Assembly: GCA_020746835.1 (NCBI GenBank)
Contig: JAGPNK010000008.1
Coordinates: 1,302,001-1,366,000, forward strand
Origin: Stachybotrys elegans
Taxonomy: Eukaryota > Ascomycota > Sordariomycetes > Hypocreales > Stachybotryaceae
Direction: 5' to 3'
Length of the DNA stretch: 64,000 nt
Below are positions 21,996 to 32,709 of this stretch, piece by piece. The position numbers and the translations under genes are program-made. The stretch's first letter is position 1. Each line of letters starts with the position of its first letter. Under the pieces are notes generated by a model. The model did not search any database and had not been told where the DNA came from. It saw only the letters and a list, made by a program, of their open reading frames with translations.

Positions 21996-23128
21996 CTAGA
22001 AGCCATCCTCCTGAGCATCATCCGAAGGCTCACTTCCAGCAGCCTCCTCACGATCACGGTTCCTATTCCACAGCCATAGACAGACACCAATAGCAGCCGT
22101 AAAGAACATGGATGACACATAAACACCAATCAGTGCCCGGGTTGCTGTCATGTACCGAGGGGCCTCAGCTGGTGTGAACATGAAAGGTCCAATAATGTTA
22201 CCAGTAGCATAACACACAAAGTTCAAACCATTGACCGTCATGCGCTTGGTATGGCCAGCGACATTGGAAGCAATGACGGACCAATTGAGAATGATGGTAG
22301 CTCTAACCACGCCTAAAAGCCAGCAGCACGCCGTCAGGGCCGGACGGTGTCCGAGGTCAATTGTCGCGATACCAATAATTCCAGCGAGTGATGGAACATG
22401 GACCAACAAAATCGTGAAGATGGAGATATTTGGGAACTTCGAAACAGAGTAGCCAGCTGCCACAGTGCAGACAAGCTGGAAAGCCCCGTTGGGGAGCTGC
22501 CATAGGACAGTCTCAACGGAGGTATATCCGAAGCCTCGGAGCATGGCGCTCATGAAGTTGGCGATACTCGAGTTAATGATACCAATAGAGAGTTGCTGCC
22601 CAGCAAGGAACCACACACGCGGTTCCAAGAAAGCCTCCTGAATCTGGTAAGGTAGAGCCTTATCATGCTTGATGCCGGTTTGGTTCTCGACCACACGCCA
22701 GACAGAAACAACCTTTTCTTCTTCGCTGAACAGTTTGAAGTCGATTGGGCTTGAGGGGAAGAGAAAGAATGAGGCGATTCCCACTGCCAGGGTTATGACA
22801 CCAATAACCTGTGCGTTACTTTTAGTCAATGTTCTTATTAGAACGAGAGGGAACTCACTAAGAAGACCAATTGCCAGGGGGCTAAGTGAGGGTTGTTTGT
22901 GTGGCCAAGGCCCCATGAAATACCGGACCCCAGCATCTGAGAGATTCCGTTGCTTCCCAGCCAGATGCACATCCGAAGTGGCTGCTCGTCTCAGGTCCAG
23001 AACATGCTGGTGATGAGCATCCACGCAGGCCCGATGCCAGCTTCCAGGCCACCAAGAATAAACCGCAGAGCCATCAACCCGGCCCAGTTACGCGCGCCGA
23101 CAGTTGCGACAAGAATGATGCCCCAGAG
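21996..23128 (-). pseudogene. Truncated allantoate-permease-type MFS transporter
   Basis: Reading left from 23128, homology starts abruptly with LWGIILVATVGARNWAGL and continues LRFILGGLEAGIGPAWML, the conserved Dal5/allantoate-permease region after span 4. The N-terminal third (the cytosolic tail and the first spans, including the D-R-x-N-I-G-N-A motif) is missing. At 22993-22991 a TGA stands where the family has Arg (normally F-W-x-R-x-E-Q). After it the frame stays open through CIWLGSNGISQMLGSGISWG, an intron (GTGAGT donor, about 22800-22860) and the C-terminal half to the stop at 21996. The 5' break coincides with a 79-bp repeat also present at 35078-35156. A full-length ancestor probably transported small carboxylates, allantoate or vitamins. 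The two independent lesions make function unlikely. Confidence 0.85.
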
Positions 23129-23207
23129 AATGTGGGATTTCCCGTTCGTGTGCCCCAATGGGATACAGACCAGTGACTTCGAGGAGGCCACCTCTGACGA
23201 TAAAGAC
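23129..23207 (-). repeat. 79-bp dispersed repeat, copy A
   Basis: On the reverse strand this segment matches the forward strand at 35078-35156 with three mismatches in 79 (about 96% identity). Both copies end exactly at the bases CCCACATT, and beyond that the flanks are unrelated: here the MFS pseudogene begins. At the other end similarity stops after GTCTTTATCGTC. A sharp end next to broken genes suggests the end of a mobile element or a recombination tract. No terminal inverted partner or target-site duplication was found nearby. Confidence 0.75.
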
Positions 23208-23925
23208 GATATCACTTTGTTACATATTACACCTGCGGAGTGGACTATATACGCACGCCACGAGACGACAAGACCATCTTGACAAGGGCTGCCGATACAT
23301 CACTCAGATGGCTTAGATCATTCGAACGTCTTATCCGTGTCAACGTGGACAGCAGTGCTCGCTGAAGAAGAGAAATGCCCAGCTAGGAAGCAACCCAAAG
23401 CTAGTTGTAGAAATGAACTGAAGCCAACCGGCTTGGGTAAGCCCATTGTGCAATTTGTTTATTTGGCTTTGCAATTTCAAGGATTACGTGTCAATCTCAA
23501 TAAACTACGATCACTATGGAACATATTTTGCATTCGCTTTTATACTACTGAGCATGTCCATTTTTGTCATATCACAGGGCATGCCCGTCACAAAAATCAG
23601 GTGTCTGGGCGACGCAAGCGGAAGCAATATTATTTCAATTAATCCCATGTTGATTAAAAGACGCAGAACCCCTCCTCAGCTCTTGGCCCAGCGTCCATGA
23701 AGGTAGTGAAAATAACAGGGTGGGTGAAAAACAGTGACATCATACGCAAGGTCCAGTACAAGAACAGTGTCAGACAATGAGGCCAGGAAGCCATATATAC
23801 CGAAACGGGTGAAGACAGAAGAAAGAAACGCCTTTTCCGCACCACTCACTGGCCACCCTGCCTTGTACTGCGAAATCTGACATCCCAACGCTTTGCCAAA
23901 CAGTACCTACTACTGCAGCACCATC
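23208..23925. other. Intergenic, AT-rich
   Basis: No gene is recognised. The part from about 23440 to 23660 is AT-rich, in contrast to flanking genes. If the 79-bp repeat is an element end, the element body would lie here, but I see no transposase motif. Confidence 0.4.
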
Positions 23926-25749
23926 TCAAGCCATGCCGCCTACCACCTCTGAAGCACCGACTTTGCGGAACTGCACCTTGATCAGTATACCAAGAACAAA
24001 TGGGACTCAATCAATGAGTACTTACCCCAAGGAAGGGCGAGAAAAGGGCGGTAACACCACTAGCAATGATGGTCATGATGTAAACGTTGCTCATGGCGTC
24101 GACGATGGCGCCCGCAAGCCGGGCCTGGACATCCGAGGAGAAGCTCTGCCACTCTGCACTGCTGGTTCCAGCGAGAAGCGCGCGCGGGTTACCAGAATAG
24201 TCGGAAGGCAGGAGAGAGGAGAGGTGCTGGGCACCGACATTCTGGAAGATGCCGCCGCTGAGGGCGGGGAAGAAGGTGATGCCGAGGCACTGGACGAGAC
24301 TAACAACACCGATGGCGTTGAAAACGTCCATTGGCTCAACTACGTCCGAGACGCACCCAAAGGCCGTCAGCATGAAACATCCACCACCGATGCCCAGCAA
24401 GACGCTGTACCCGTAGATGGCCGAGACGCTTGTATCGACCGTGACTGTGTACATAAGGGAACCTCCAGCGACAGCTAGGAGCGAACCGACTAGAAACCAC
24501 GGCATATAGTAGCCCCATCTCGACAGAAAGAAGCCATTGAGGATAGCCATGGTGGAGATCATGATGACAAAGGGCATAAGTCTGATGGCAGCCTCAACAG
24601 GTGACTCGCCCCTAGCAAGCTGGAAGTAAAGCGGGAGGTAATAAATGGGGATGTACACAGCCGCGGAGGCAGAAAATGTAGCAACCTGCAAGATTCCCAA
24701 CTTGAAGTTCCGGAGTAGGTGACTGGGATAGAGCCGACTTTCCTTGTCAACAAAGGGGTAGAATTTGTGCGTTAGATAAAAGCCAATGACAAGAACGCCC
24801 ACAAAGACCCAAAGAATAATCATGCTGTATGAATCCCACTCAAATAGGTTCCCGCCAAATGTAATGGCCATGAAGAAGGAGACACACCAGCCAGTCCAGA
24901 CAGTCAGTCCGAGCCAGTCGATCTTGCTCAGTCTGTCTTTGGCCGACTGACCCTTTGCAAAATCGATGGAAGGCAAGGTAAAGATCAGGATGGGGGCGGC
25001 AACAGCAAAGATCAAGAGGTTGATGTAAAACCCCCATCTCCAGCCGAGACTGCTTTCTGCGAATCCTCCGCCAACCTTTGCACACATCAAGTTAGTCAAA
25101 GCAAAACGCGTGCTGCGGCAGACCGCCAGCGGGGAAGGACAAGGATGCTTACGATTGGGCCCAGGACGGTTCCGACTCCCCACGTGGGAGAAATCAGGGA
25201 AATGTAAATAGGACGCTCCTTGGGGGTGGTAACAACGCTGAAAAAGCTCAAGGATCCGACGTAGATGCCGCAACCGCCAATTCCAGCAATCACGCGCGCG
25301 ACAATGAGAGAGTTCATCGTGGGGGCGGCGCCAGAGATAGCACTGCCGACCTCGAAGCAGACAAGGTAGCCAATGTAGAGCCACTTGATGTCAAAGACGC
25401 CGTACATCTTTGATTGGATGAGCACCAGCGCGGTGGAGGGCACGGCGTAGGCGGCGGCGAGCCACGGGTACTTTTCAAACTCGCCTAGCGATGCGATGAT
25501 GTTGGGCTGGATGTCTGCCACCACGGTGGTGTCAAGGGCGAACAGGAAGACGCAGGAGAGAATGGCGCCCACAGTCAAGGCCCATTTGATGCCATGGATC
25601 TCGCGCTTGAACTCTGGCCCAGCATCCGCCGCCGCCGCGTCTGTTGTCTTTTCACCATGGGTGACCGAGCTGTCGGAGCCTCTTGGTGCTTCCGCTCCGT
25701 ACTTGGTCAGGCTGTCGGGGGTGGTGGACGCCGTTTCCTTGTCGCTCAT
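23926..25749 (-). CDS. MFS transporter, DHA2 family (14 spans)
   Basis: Three exons (25749-25153, 25075-24026, 23976-23926) give 565 residues. After a polar N-terminus the first span leads into LDTTVVADIQPNIIASLG, the DHA2 motif D1 region. ARVIAGIGGCGIYVGSLS and LISPTWGVGTVLGPIVGGGF (motif C) are split by the first intron. WRWGFYINLLIF and RLMPFVIMISTMAILNGF fit the 14-span drug:H+ antiporters often found with mycotoxin clusters (AflT/TRI12-like). The last exon is short and ends KVGASEVVGGMA. The role is export of a toxic or secondary metabolite across the plasma membrane; no biosynthetic genes are next to it, so it may serve general detoxification. Stop and last intron (GTAAGT donor) are clear. 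Confidence 0.88.
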
Positions 25750-26803
25750 CGTGACGACTCTTGGGTGGCGGGGACCTCTTGCGGAGATGGTGTCGCCGCA
25801 GTGCAAAAGGGCACAGGGAGCAGAGTTTCTCGAGAGTACCACCGTAATGGCGAGTCTCGGGCTCGGTTTGCTCGATCTTGCTGTGTGGACTTGCAGAGGT
25901 TTTGGAGATGTAGAGAGGAGAGAGGCAGAGGCAAAAAGTTCAAAGTAATGTATACCAGGATAGTTGGATGTTAACTCTACTTGCGATGATGGGACTTGGG
26001 AGGGCCAGCCTTCCACCCTTTATGTTCTGGCTGGAACTGGCAAACATGGTGCCAGGCATGCGTGTAGGAGTCGTGAATCTATGAATGCTGAGGCAACGAC
26101 ACCAGTCGACTGTCGCCAAGCTGCGGCAGGGATCCGGTGCCGAGATATGCAAGTGGGTGACCACCAACGAGACTAAACAGAGCGCCACACAACGCCCGTA
26201 CGCAATGCAATCGGCAGACGAGATTAAAGCTTGAAAAGCACAGCCCACAGCGGGAGACATGGATACAGGGAGATGCCGCCAAGGCAAGGATGAATGGCTG
26301 AATAATGCTCTCGGAGCTCCATTCCCAGAAGCACCTTTTTTCTCGTGTTGTAACTTGACGTTGTTGAATCCCTGCCACGCTAATGCAACCGACTGACAGT
26401 CGCGGGCCTCATCCATGATCCGCCCCGGATTTGTCAGACACCCATCAACTGAGACAACTGAAAGTGCATGTTGCTGGTTCGTGGTCTTGGCACACTAATC
26501 ATGCAACTGGCTGACCACCCACGTGGGCACAGCCAGGGCACCTACATGTGCCCACCGACTGTGTGAAGTAATTCACGGTTATCGGGGCTTCTCGAAGATT
26601 CCGATGAAGTGGCCAACGATGGCGGCCGAGTATAAGACGGCATCTTGGCGTTGCCTGCGGGCCCGAAGCCCGAAAGAGCCCGGCCCTGTCAGGCGCGGGA
26701 GTGCTCTCCCATCGGCCTGTTGTCGTCCATTTACACCGAGAATGCGGACAGGTCTTGCTTCGGGAGGGCCACCTGCCAGGCGCATAAGCAAGCCGCTTGG
26801 TTG
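25750..26803. other. Intergenic region upstream of the DHA2 gene
   Basis: This 1.05-kb stretch holds the DHA2 promoter and the 3' flank of the permease relic. Several open frames cross it, but none shows a family motif. It may contain more decayed gene material that I cannot name. Confidence 0.4.
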
Positions 26804-27102
26804 CTAGTGGAAGATTGGATATATTAAAACAGTGAGAGCCATGAGCCCTGATAGCCTCGTAGACTTCCGATTAGTTTCCCTCCACGCACTGTAACCCACA
26901 TACACGCGTCGTGCTCGAGTAACCCAGTCCGTGGCAACAATCACGCCAACTGCACATACATAGTTCATATCTAATTTGTTAGCCAAGTGGCTCCAAGACT
27001 GCAGTGGAATGGTGAACCTACTTCCTGCTTCGGCTGGCATAACCGCTCGGAGCGCATAGATGACGGTTGCATAGCCAGTCCACAGCAGCAGCACCACGTT
27101 GG
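26804..27102 (-). pseudogene. 3' end of an amino-acid (GABA/choline-type) permease
   Basis: On the reverse strand from about 27102 the frame reads NVVLLLWTGYATVIYAL then MPAEAG. It crosses an intron (GTAGGT donor at 27021, TTAG acceptor ending at 26971) and goes on NMNYVCAVGVIVATDWVTRA to a stop at 26804. The VMPxxAGNMNY core, followed by a last span and a basic tail, matches the C-terminus of fungal APC-superfamily amino-acid permeases. Everything upstream (about 400 residues) is absent. The break falls within a few bases of the break of the SDR relic on the other strand. The piece has no start codon of its own and is unlikely to be expressed. Confidence 0.7.
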
Positions 27103-27634
27103 AAACGATGCAGAGGAATGCCCTGATAGCATTTGGGACCTCACAATGGACATCAACGTCAAGGGAGTATGGTATGGGTCAAAGCACGCCGTGCGGTCCC
27201 TGCGCAAGCACAACAAGTCAAAGGGAAGCATCATTAACACCGCTAGCATCGTCGCTATTGTCGGAGCCGCAACACCACAGCTGGCCTATACTGCGAGCAA
27301 GGGCGCTGTGCTGGCTCTGACGAGGGAACTGGCCATGGTTCACGCGCGGGAAGGGTTCCGCTTCAACTCTCTGTGTCCCGCGCCATGCAACACTCCCATG
27401 CTACAGAGCTTCTTGGGCGACGACCAGCACAAGCGATTCCGCCGTGAGATTCGTTTCCCGACAGGACGCTTTGGCGAAGCTGTTGAGCAGGCGCAAGCCG
27501 TTGTCTTCCTTGCTTCGGACGAGAGTAGCTTCGTGAATGGGCATGATATGGTTGTTGATGGAGGTCTGACGAAGGCTTATGTTACCCCCGAGGGGCCAGC
27601 AGTAGCAGGACCGAAGAACCAGGTGTACTTCTAG
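27103..27634 (+). pseudogene. Short-chain dehydrogenase missing its NAD-binding N-terminus
   Basis: The open frame carries the C-terminal two thirds of a classical SDR: SIWDLTMDINVKGVWYGSKH, the catalytic Y-x-x-x-K in AYTASKGAVLALTRELA, and DESSFVNGHDMVVDGGLT near the end. The glycine-rich TGxxxGIG motif and the N-N-A-G strand, which must lie upstream, are missing. Similarity begins around GNDAEECPDS, at about 27103. A start codon further upstream would have to use sequence that encodes the permease relic on the other strand. The catalytic Ser region is present (INTASIVAIVG). It could be expressed as a fragment, but a working oxidoreductase is unlikely. Confidence 0.75.
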
Positions 27635-27751
27635 TCTATATCTACAAATTTTACTACTGCAAAGAGAAAGAATCTCTGTATCAAGTTCACAATAGCTTGT
27701 AGCCACTATTCGTCATACCAACCGTTTCTTCCCGTCAACCCATCATAAAGC

Positions 27752-28017
27752 AAGGGACTCTTGCACTCGATTACCTTACTGGCGGCATACGTTGATCTCG
27801 GAACCTACTATGCGGACGTTCACAAGCCGTCCTGGGTCCGGAGCATTGCCGCAACCTTGTGCCTCGTCATCTTGCTGTCCCAAAGCATCACATGGTTTCG
27901 CTGCGCCTCGTACGACATCTTTGTCATTCTTCACATCTTTCTGCCCGTCTTCACCGTGGCGGGCTGCTGGTAGCACGTCTACTACTGGAAACCGTTCAGA
28001 ATGCCATGCCTACATAT
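27752..28017 (+). pseudogene. Ferric reductase transmembrane fragment
   Basis: The frame LLHSITLLAAYVDLGTYYAD through WVRSIAATLCLVILLSQSIT, then YDIFVILHIFLPVFTVAGCW, matches the middle of fungal ferric reductases (FRE/NOX superfamily). That region carries the haem-binding spans. An in-frame TAG follows the conserved G-C-W, where the family has a residue before H-V-Y-Y-W-K-P. After the stop the frame resumes H-V-Y-Y-W-K-P-F-R-M-P and then loses similarity. Upstream an in-frame TAA stands at 27746. Neither the first spans nor the FAD and NADPH domains were found, so this is a relic of a much larger gene. Confidence 0.7.
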
Positions 28018-28258
28018 ACTTCCCACTGCTGCGGCCCCTGTGAGCCGGCGAGTGATTTTACTTCTGTGACGGTAGGCACCAAGGAGGCAGCACGTGCTAC
28101 GATGAGCCCGAAGTTGGGCCTGAGGAGTTGCTTGTGTGAGATAGACACGTATCGTGCACATGGCCCAAGGATCAGAATGCTGACATGTTTCGCGGCCTTC
28201 GGCGTATGGCTTAATTTGGATATGACGTAGCAGTTGTGGCACATTATAATCTAAAACG

Positions 28259-30808
28259 TTACCAGCTGCTAGGTCCAAATGTCTCTCCAGGTGCAAGAAC
28301 CTTCTTAATAGCCATACCCATGGCATCCTAGTGGTATTGTTAGTATGGGAAGGTAATGGATTAATCCTCGGGATGAAGAGACATCGACTTACCAAAGTCT
28401 CAAATACAGTGACATTTCCCCACCACTGCGGCACAGTGATGCCTGGCAGAGAGAATGCAAAGAATATGATCAAAGTACAGAGGATCAAACCAACATCAAG
28501 ACCCGCCGCCGTGATGTAGTTGTACTTCATCCACCATTCATTATAGCGCTTTCGGATCCACCAATTGAAGACAAGTCCGACGATGGCCCACGTGGAGAAG
28601 TTGAGCGGCGTGGCAGGCGGAAGCCAAGCCATCGCACCCAACATGACTGGCGCGTGTAGGAAACGCGCAATCGATTTGGGAAACCGTCGCTGGGCAAAGA
28701 AGAAAAGGACGGGCAGTGCTGCTCCCAGAAGCCAGAAATAGTGGATCGGTTCATAGACACTCCCGGCGCCCAGAAATCTTTGCGGTCCGATCACGCCCCA
28801 GACGATACTGGAGGAGAAGAAGGTACTACCATTGGGGCAGGTAAAGTGGCTTGGCTGGTCAGGTTCACAGATCTTGGGAATGTTACCAAGTGCCCAGTTC
28901 TATGATTGACGGAACAGTATCAGCAACCAGATAAACGTACGTCATGATCTGCCGGGGGACAGCCAGGAACACACTTACCATGACCGAGATCTGGACAAAC
29001 ACTGACCAGATTGCGGCGCTGATCTGACAGAAGAAGGTGGTTCGGGGAGGGATCTTCATGTAATGAGCAAATTTGAGATCTCCGCTAAAGACCTGCGCCT
29101 GGCCAAGCACAATCGTGCTGAAAACCTTGAACAGCATGTTGGCTATGGGGCGTCCTGGGAGCATGTATCCGCCCAAGAAGGGGGAGAGAACATTGAGCGA
29201 GATCAGAATATTGGTCATGCCAAGAATCATAGCCAGGGGGATGATGAAGACAAATGCAATGATGCAGGAGACGAGGAAACCCCACCACGGTAATTGCGAC
29301 GGATAGACTAAGACAGTGGCAAGACCCAGTGCCATAGAGCCGACCCAGACGCAGCCGTACCACCAGTCTGGGGCCTCGGCGTATCTTTTCATCATATTCA
29401 TGTGAACATCGGGCTCCTGGTCCTGAGCAGCCTTGAAGCGATACCAAATCTCCTTGCGGTGATTAAGAAAGGTGTGGACAAGCGCAGCGGTCAAGGTTGC
29501 AAAAGAGAGACCGTAATTCAAGAAGAATGTCGGTGCGATGAACATAGGGGAATAGTCATTGTACGCTTGCTCATCAAACGTGAACTCGGGGGTGAGGATT
29601 CTGGAAACGTTGTACCGTGCGCCTGTGTTGTCGTACGTCCGCGAGGTAGTGACGGGAAGAAAGTCGGCGAAGAAAGTATTTGTGTAAACCATGCCGATGG
29701 TGGGGATGATAACAAATATGCCGAGTCCGATGAAGCAATTCAAGTGCGACTGCCAAGGCGAGAGCAGAGGGTTAAGCAAGTACGCAGAGATGTAAGTCCA
29801 ATCGAACGTGATGGGCAAAAGCGACAGCCCTGTTACGCCTCCAAATAGCTGATTGACCGTGACATTATTTGGCGTGATCCAGGTAATGAAGGCAAACACC
29901 GATAAGCCTTGCCAGAGAATGCCTGGTATCCAGTAATAGACGAACGAAGCCATGGCAATGTAACAGAACCAGCGGTAACGAGAGATTCTCCACCTGTCAG
30001 CATCAGTCAATTGCGAGCTGCTCTTGTCGTGCAAGGTGTAAAGCAGCGAGGTGGTTCCAAACTGTCCTGGCCACAGCATAGACGAAGGCCAGACCAAGAA
30101 TCGCCTGAACATGCCCGACATGGAGATTCCAATGATTTGGCTACTGAGAGTGAACAGCAATGCGAAGCCCCAGCCAAGATTGTGGTTGTAGAGTGACGGT
30201 GCCTGCAAAGCCTCAAGTGCTGGGTACAATTTAGCCCGGGTCTTGCGGGGGATTCACTTGGCATGACAATGCTCACCATTTGTACTGTAAGGATAATCCG
30301 CCGTGATCTTGGCCATGAGGGTAATCACAGCGTGTTCCTTAACACTGAAAGGCCCGGGATTCAGTGTCCACTCGACCCCGAACGTGCTGAACTTGCGTGA
30401 TGGCATGATTTTTGCCCACCAGACACCAACTGGATACGTGATGAGGATTACCACAACAGCGGGAATAGTAATGGCCGGGCTTCTCATGCTTAGGAACATA
30501 TTGACTCCAGAGACGATCGTCACGAAGAGGAGACCCAGGACCCAGGCTCTGACAGTGTTGGCGTACTCTTCGTTATCAATCTCTCGAACAGCTGCTTGGA
30601 CGTCTTTGTACGGCGACTCTGTTGCAAAGTCCTTCTGTACCTCGCCATCGCCTGTGGCTAATATTGTCGTGATTTCATCAAGCTTCTCCTGGACAAGATT
30701 AGGGTCATGCTGATGGTTCTTGTTTGGCTTCTCGACGTCGGCTTGGATCTTGTCCATCGACTTGCCCGAGAGACGGTCTGTTGTAGAGACTTGACTGACT
30801 TGCTCCAT
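28259..30808 (-). CDS. Oligopeptide transporter (OPT family)
   Basis: Four exons (30808-30277, 30219-28979, 28899-28393, 28327-28259) join in frame to 782 residues (784 if the ATG at 30814 is used). The N-terminus is cytosolic. Then follow RAWVLGLLFVTIVSGVNMFL, NPGPFSVKEHAVITLMA (the NPG motif of OPT) and DYPYSTN. Exon 2 opens with LGWGFALLFTLSSQIIGISM and carries the KIPPRTTFFCQ motif late in the protein. Exon 3 has CPNGSTFFSSSIVWGVIGPQ. The last exon ends PGETFGPSSW. These are the marks of fungal small-oligopeptide and glutathione-type transporters of the plasma membrane, moving peptides with protons. The gene appears intact although its neighbours on both sides are relics. Confidence 0.9.
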
Positions 30809-31878
30809 GACCACGACTTCGATGCTGCACCTTGCCCTAGATAGCGACGTGAAAAAGGCAGATAAACCAGAGAGACGAGAAGGAGAGGGATTAAACGTTT
30901 AGATATGTCTCTAGCCGATTCAACCGATCAAGCCATACAGCGATGCAGCTAAACCATGGATAAATTACATTGACCCAGAGCTTATCTGACATTACAAGGT
31001 AGTAGCCGTGTTTTCCATTCAATACTACCGAATAATCCACGTGAGACCACCAGAACGGAGGCCACTGATAAGGTCAACAACAGACCACAAGTGCAATCAT
31101 TGGTTCCCAATCTTGCGTATCGCGAGGACCTTTTGACTGACCAGGGACCCTGGTGTCTACAACAGGCATTGCCACTAAGGCGAACTAGGAAGCTGATAAC
31201 GGCTGTGGGGTAGCAGGGAGAGCTCACTGTCTTGAAGCCTGATAACGGCATTCTGAGCCCTGTTGAACCGGCAGATGGCTCTGCATGAATATCGTGCTTG
31301 ATTAAACTGTCTTTCTTTATGTGCCTACATTTAGGGCTTTACTGTGGGATCCTTTTAATTTAGGCTTAGACTAGTTATATAATATATATCAATCTATTCT
31401 ATACTTCTAATCGTCCTTTTATAACTTATACTCGCAGCATCCGCAGCCACCCGTCACATGTCTGAGGACTTCCGTCGGGATCACAACGGTATCCCAACCT
31501 CGGCGCATCGCTCTCGCACTTTCGCCTCGTCAGAACACACGCCGACGAACGGTATGTACACACATCAAGTCTGCTAACTGCAGGTCCCCCGGACTACATA
31601 CGCTTTTGCTGCCGCTGCTGCAGCCCCCTTATTGTTCTCTGGCTCCGGCCAACGGAAGATATTAATTGTATGCTACAGTCTGACGATTCCTCTATTGTTT
31701 GACTCTGTTCTTTGGTACTGTAGGCAGCAAGGCCACTATTGTTCGCATATACTATTGTTCTTTTTTTTTATTACACTGCACGCACCTACTCCATCGTAAC
31801 TCATACTCAGTCTATACCTCTATATGGTCTAGCATGCCTTTCTACATTTTACTCCAGTGCGGTTTAATAGATAAGAAA
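30809..31878. other. Intergenic, with TA-rich tract
   Basis: The first part is the OPT promoter. From about 31310 to 31440 the DNA becomes strongly AT-rich with many TpA steps. No gene is recognised. Confidence 0.45.
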
Positions 31879-32064
31879 ACCTTAGAGGCCCCAAAGCGGC
31901 GTGACCCAGCTTCGGACAAACTGCAACTGTGGCTCCAAGACGGCCAGCAGCGCAGTGGAAAAGCAGGCTCGGGGAAAAGCACGCTCATCTGCTACCTCGC
32001 CGAGGCTAGTAGTAAGACCACATCGCAAATAAGAAACCTATTAGCCAATTATATAATGTATTAG
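31879..32064 (+). pseudogene. NACHT P-loop relic of an NLR-like (STAND) gene
   Basis: Within an open frame the DNA encodes LQLWLQDGQQRSGKAGSGKS then TLICYLAEAS. This matches the start of the fungal NACHT domain, where L-W-L-x-x-G is followed by a short strand and G-K-A-G-S-G-K-S-T-L, the Walker A motif. About four residues between the two parts (usually x-x-W-I/V) are missing here. The sequence then dissolves into TA-rich DNA with many stops. No upstream effector domain or downstream repeats were found. It is best read as a dead remnant of an incompatibility or immunity-type NLR gene, probably mutated by RIP-like decay. Confidence 0.65.
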
Positions 32065-32709
32065 AGATAGTAATAGAGAGCCTAAGTATACCTTATAAAT
32101 CTACAGTTAAACAAATTAATAAGCCTCTAATAGATTCTATGCCTATTAGTAGAACGCAAACCTATAAGAGAGCTTCTCCTAATGTTATTCTCTTGAGAGT
32201 ATAACCTAAGCGTGGCCATTTACCTTAACTTATTCGAGTCTTTAAAGAGTTAGCAAAGTCTTCGTCTACTCACGAACCGTAGATATCAAGTTTGACATTG
32301 GGACAATCGAATGTGCGAGTGCATTTTTCTTCCGAGTCGAGCCTCCAAGAACAGCAGTAGTGTGGCTAGCCCACTGTTACCCCGGCATGCTCAACCACTC
32401 TGCCATAGATCTGTGGGTTGCCTGATAGTTGGTATTACTGTCTTTCGCCCTAGCTGAGATCATGCCACCATCTGTTTATCGGACCCTGTGTCTGAAGAGG
32501 TAGCAGCTTGGTTATGAATCCATCAGTAAATTGAACCATAGGGGTGCGGGGCTGCAGGCCGATATCGATGAGCAATTCACCAACTCGATGGCGCAATGCA
32601 CTTATTAAACAATATACATTAGTCGGCCACCACCTCGCTGTCAAATGGGGCTGGAAAAAAAAGGTAAAAAAATCAATAAATTTATAGAGTATGCTCAAGA
32701 CCTTTCGAT
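32065..32709. other. TA-rich decayed DNA before the monooxygenase gene
   Basis: From 32030 to 32270 TpA steps abound and no frame is open for long, which fits RIP-type decay following the NACHT relic. The rest holds the monooxygenase promoter. A tRNA-like D-arm string near 32370-32410 on the reverse strand could not be folded further. Confidence 0.45.

Noticed and set aside
23446..23700. 84-codon hydrophobic frame in the AT-rich space right of repeat copy A
   Set aside because: I tested whether it could be the lost N-terminus of the MFS pseudogene. It is on the other strand and lacks any MFS motif.
24091..24339. 82-codon reverse Ser/Pro-rich open frame inside the DHA2 gene
   Set aside because: It overlaps conserved DHA2 coding sequence in another frame.
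32340..32430. tRNA-like string on the reverse strand (TGGCAGAGTGGTTGAGC resembles a Ser/Leu D-arm)
   Set aside because: No anticodon stem, T-arm or acceptor stem could be paired around it, so it is not called a tRNA.
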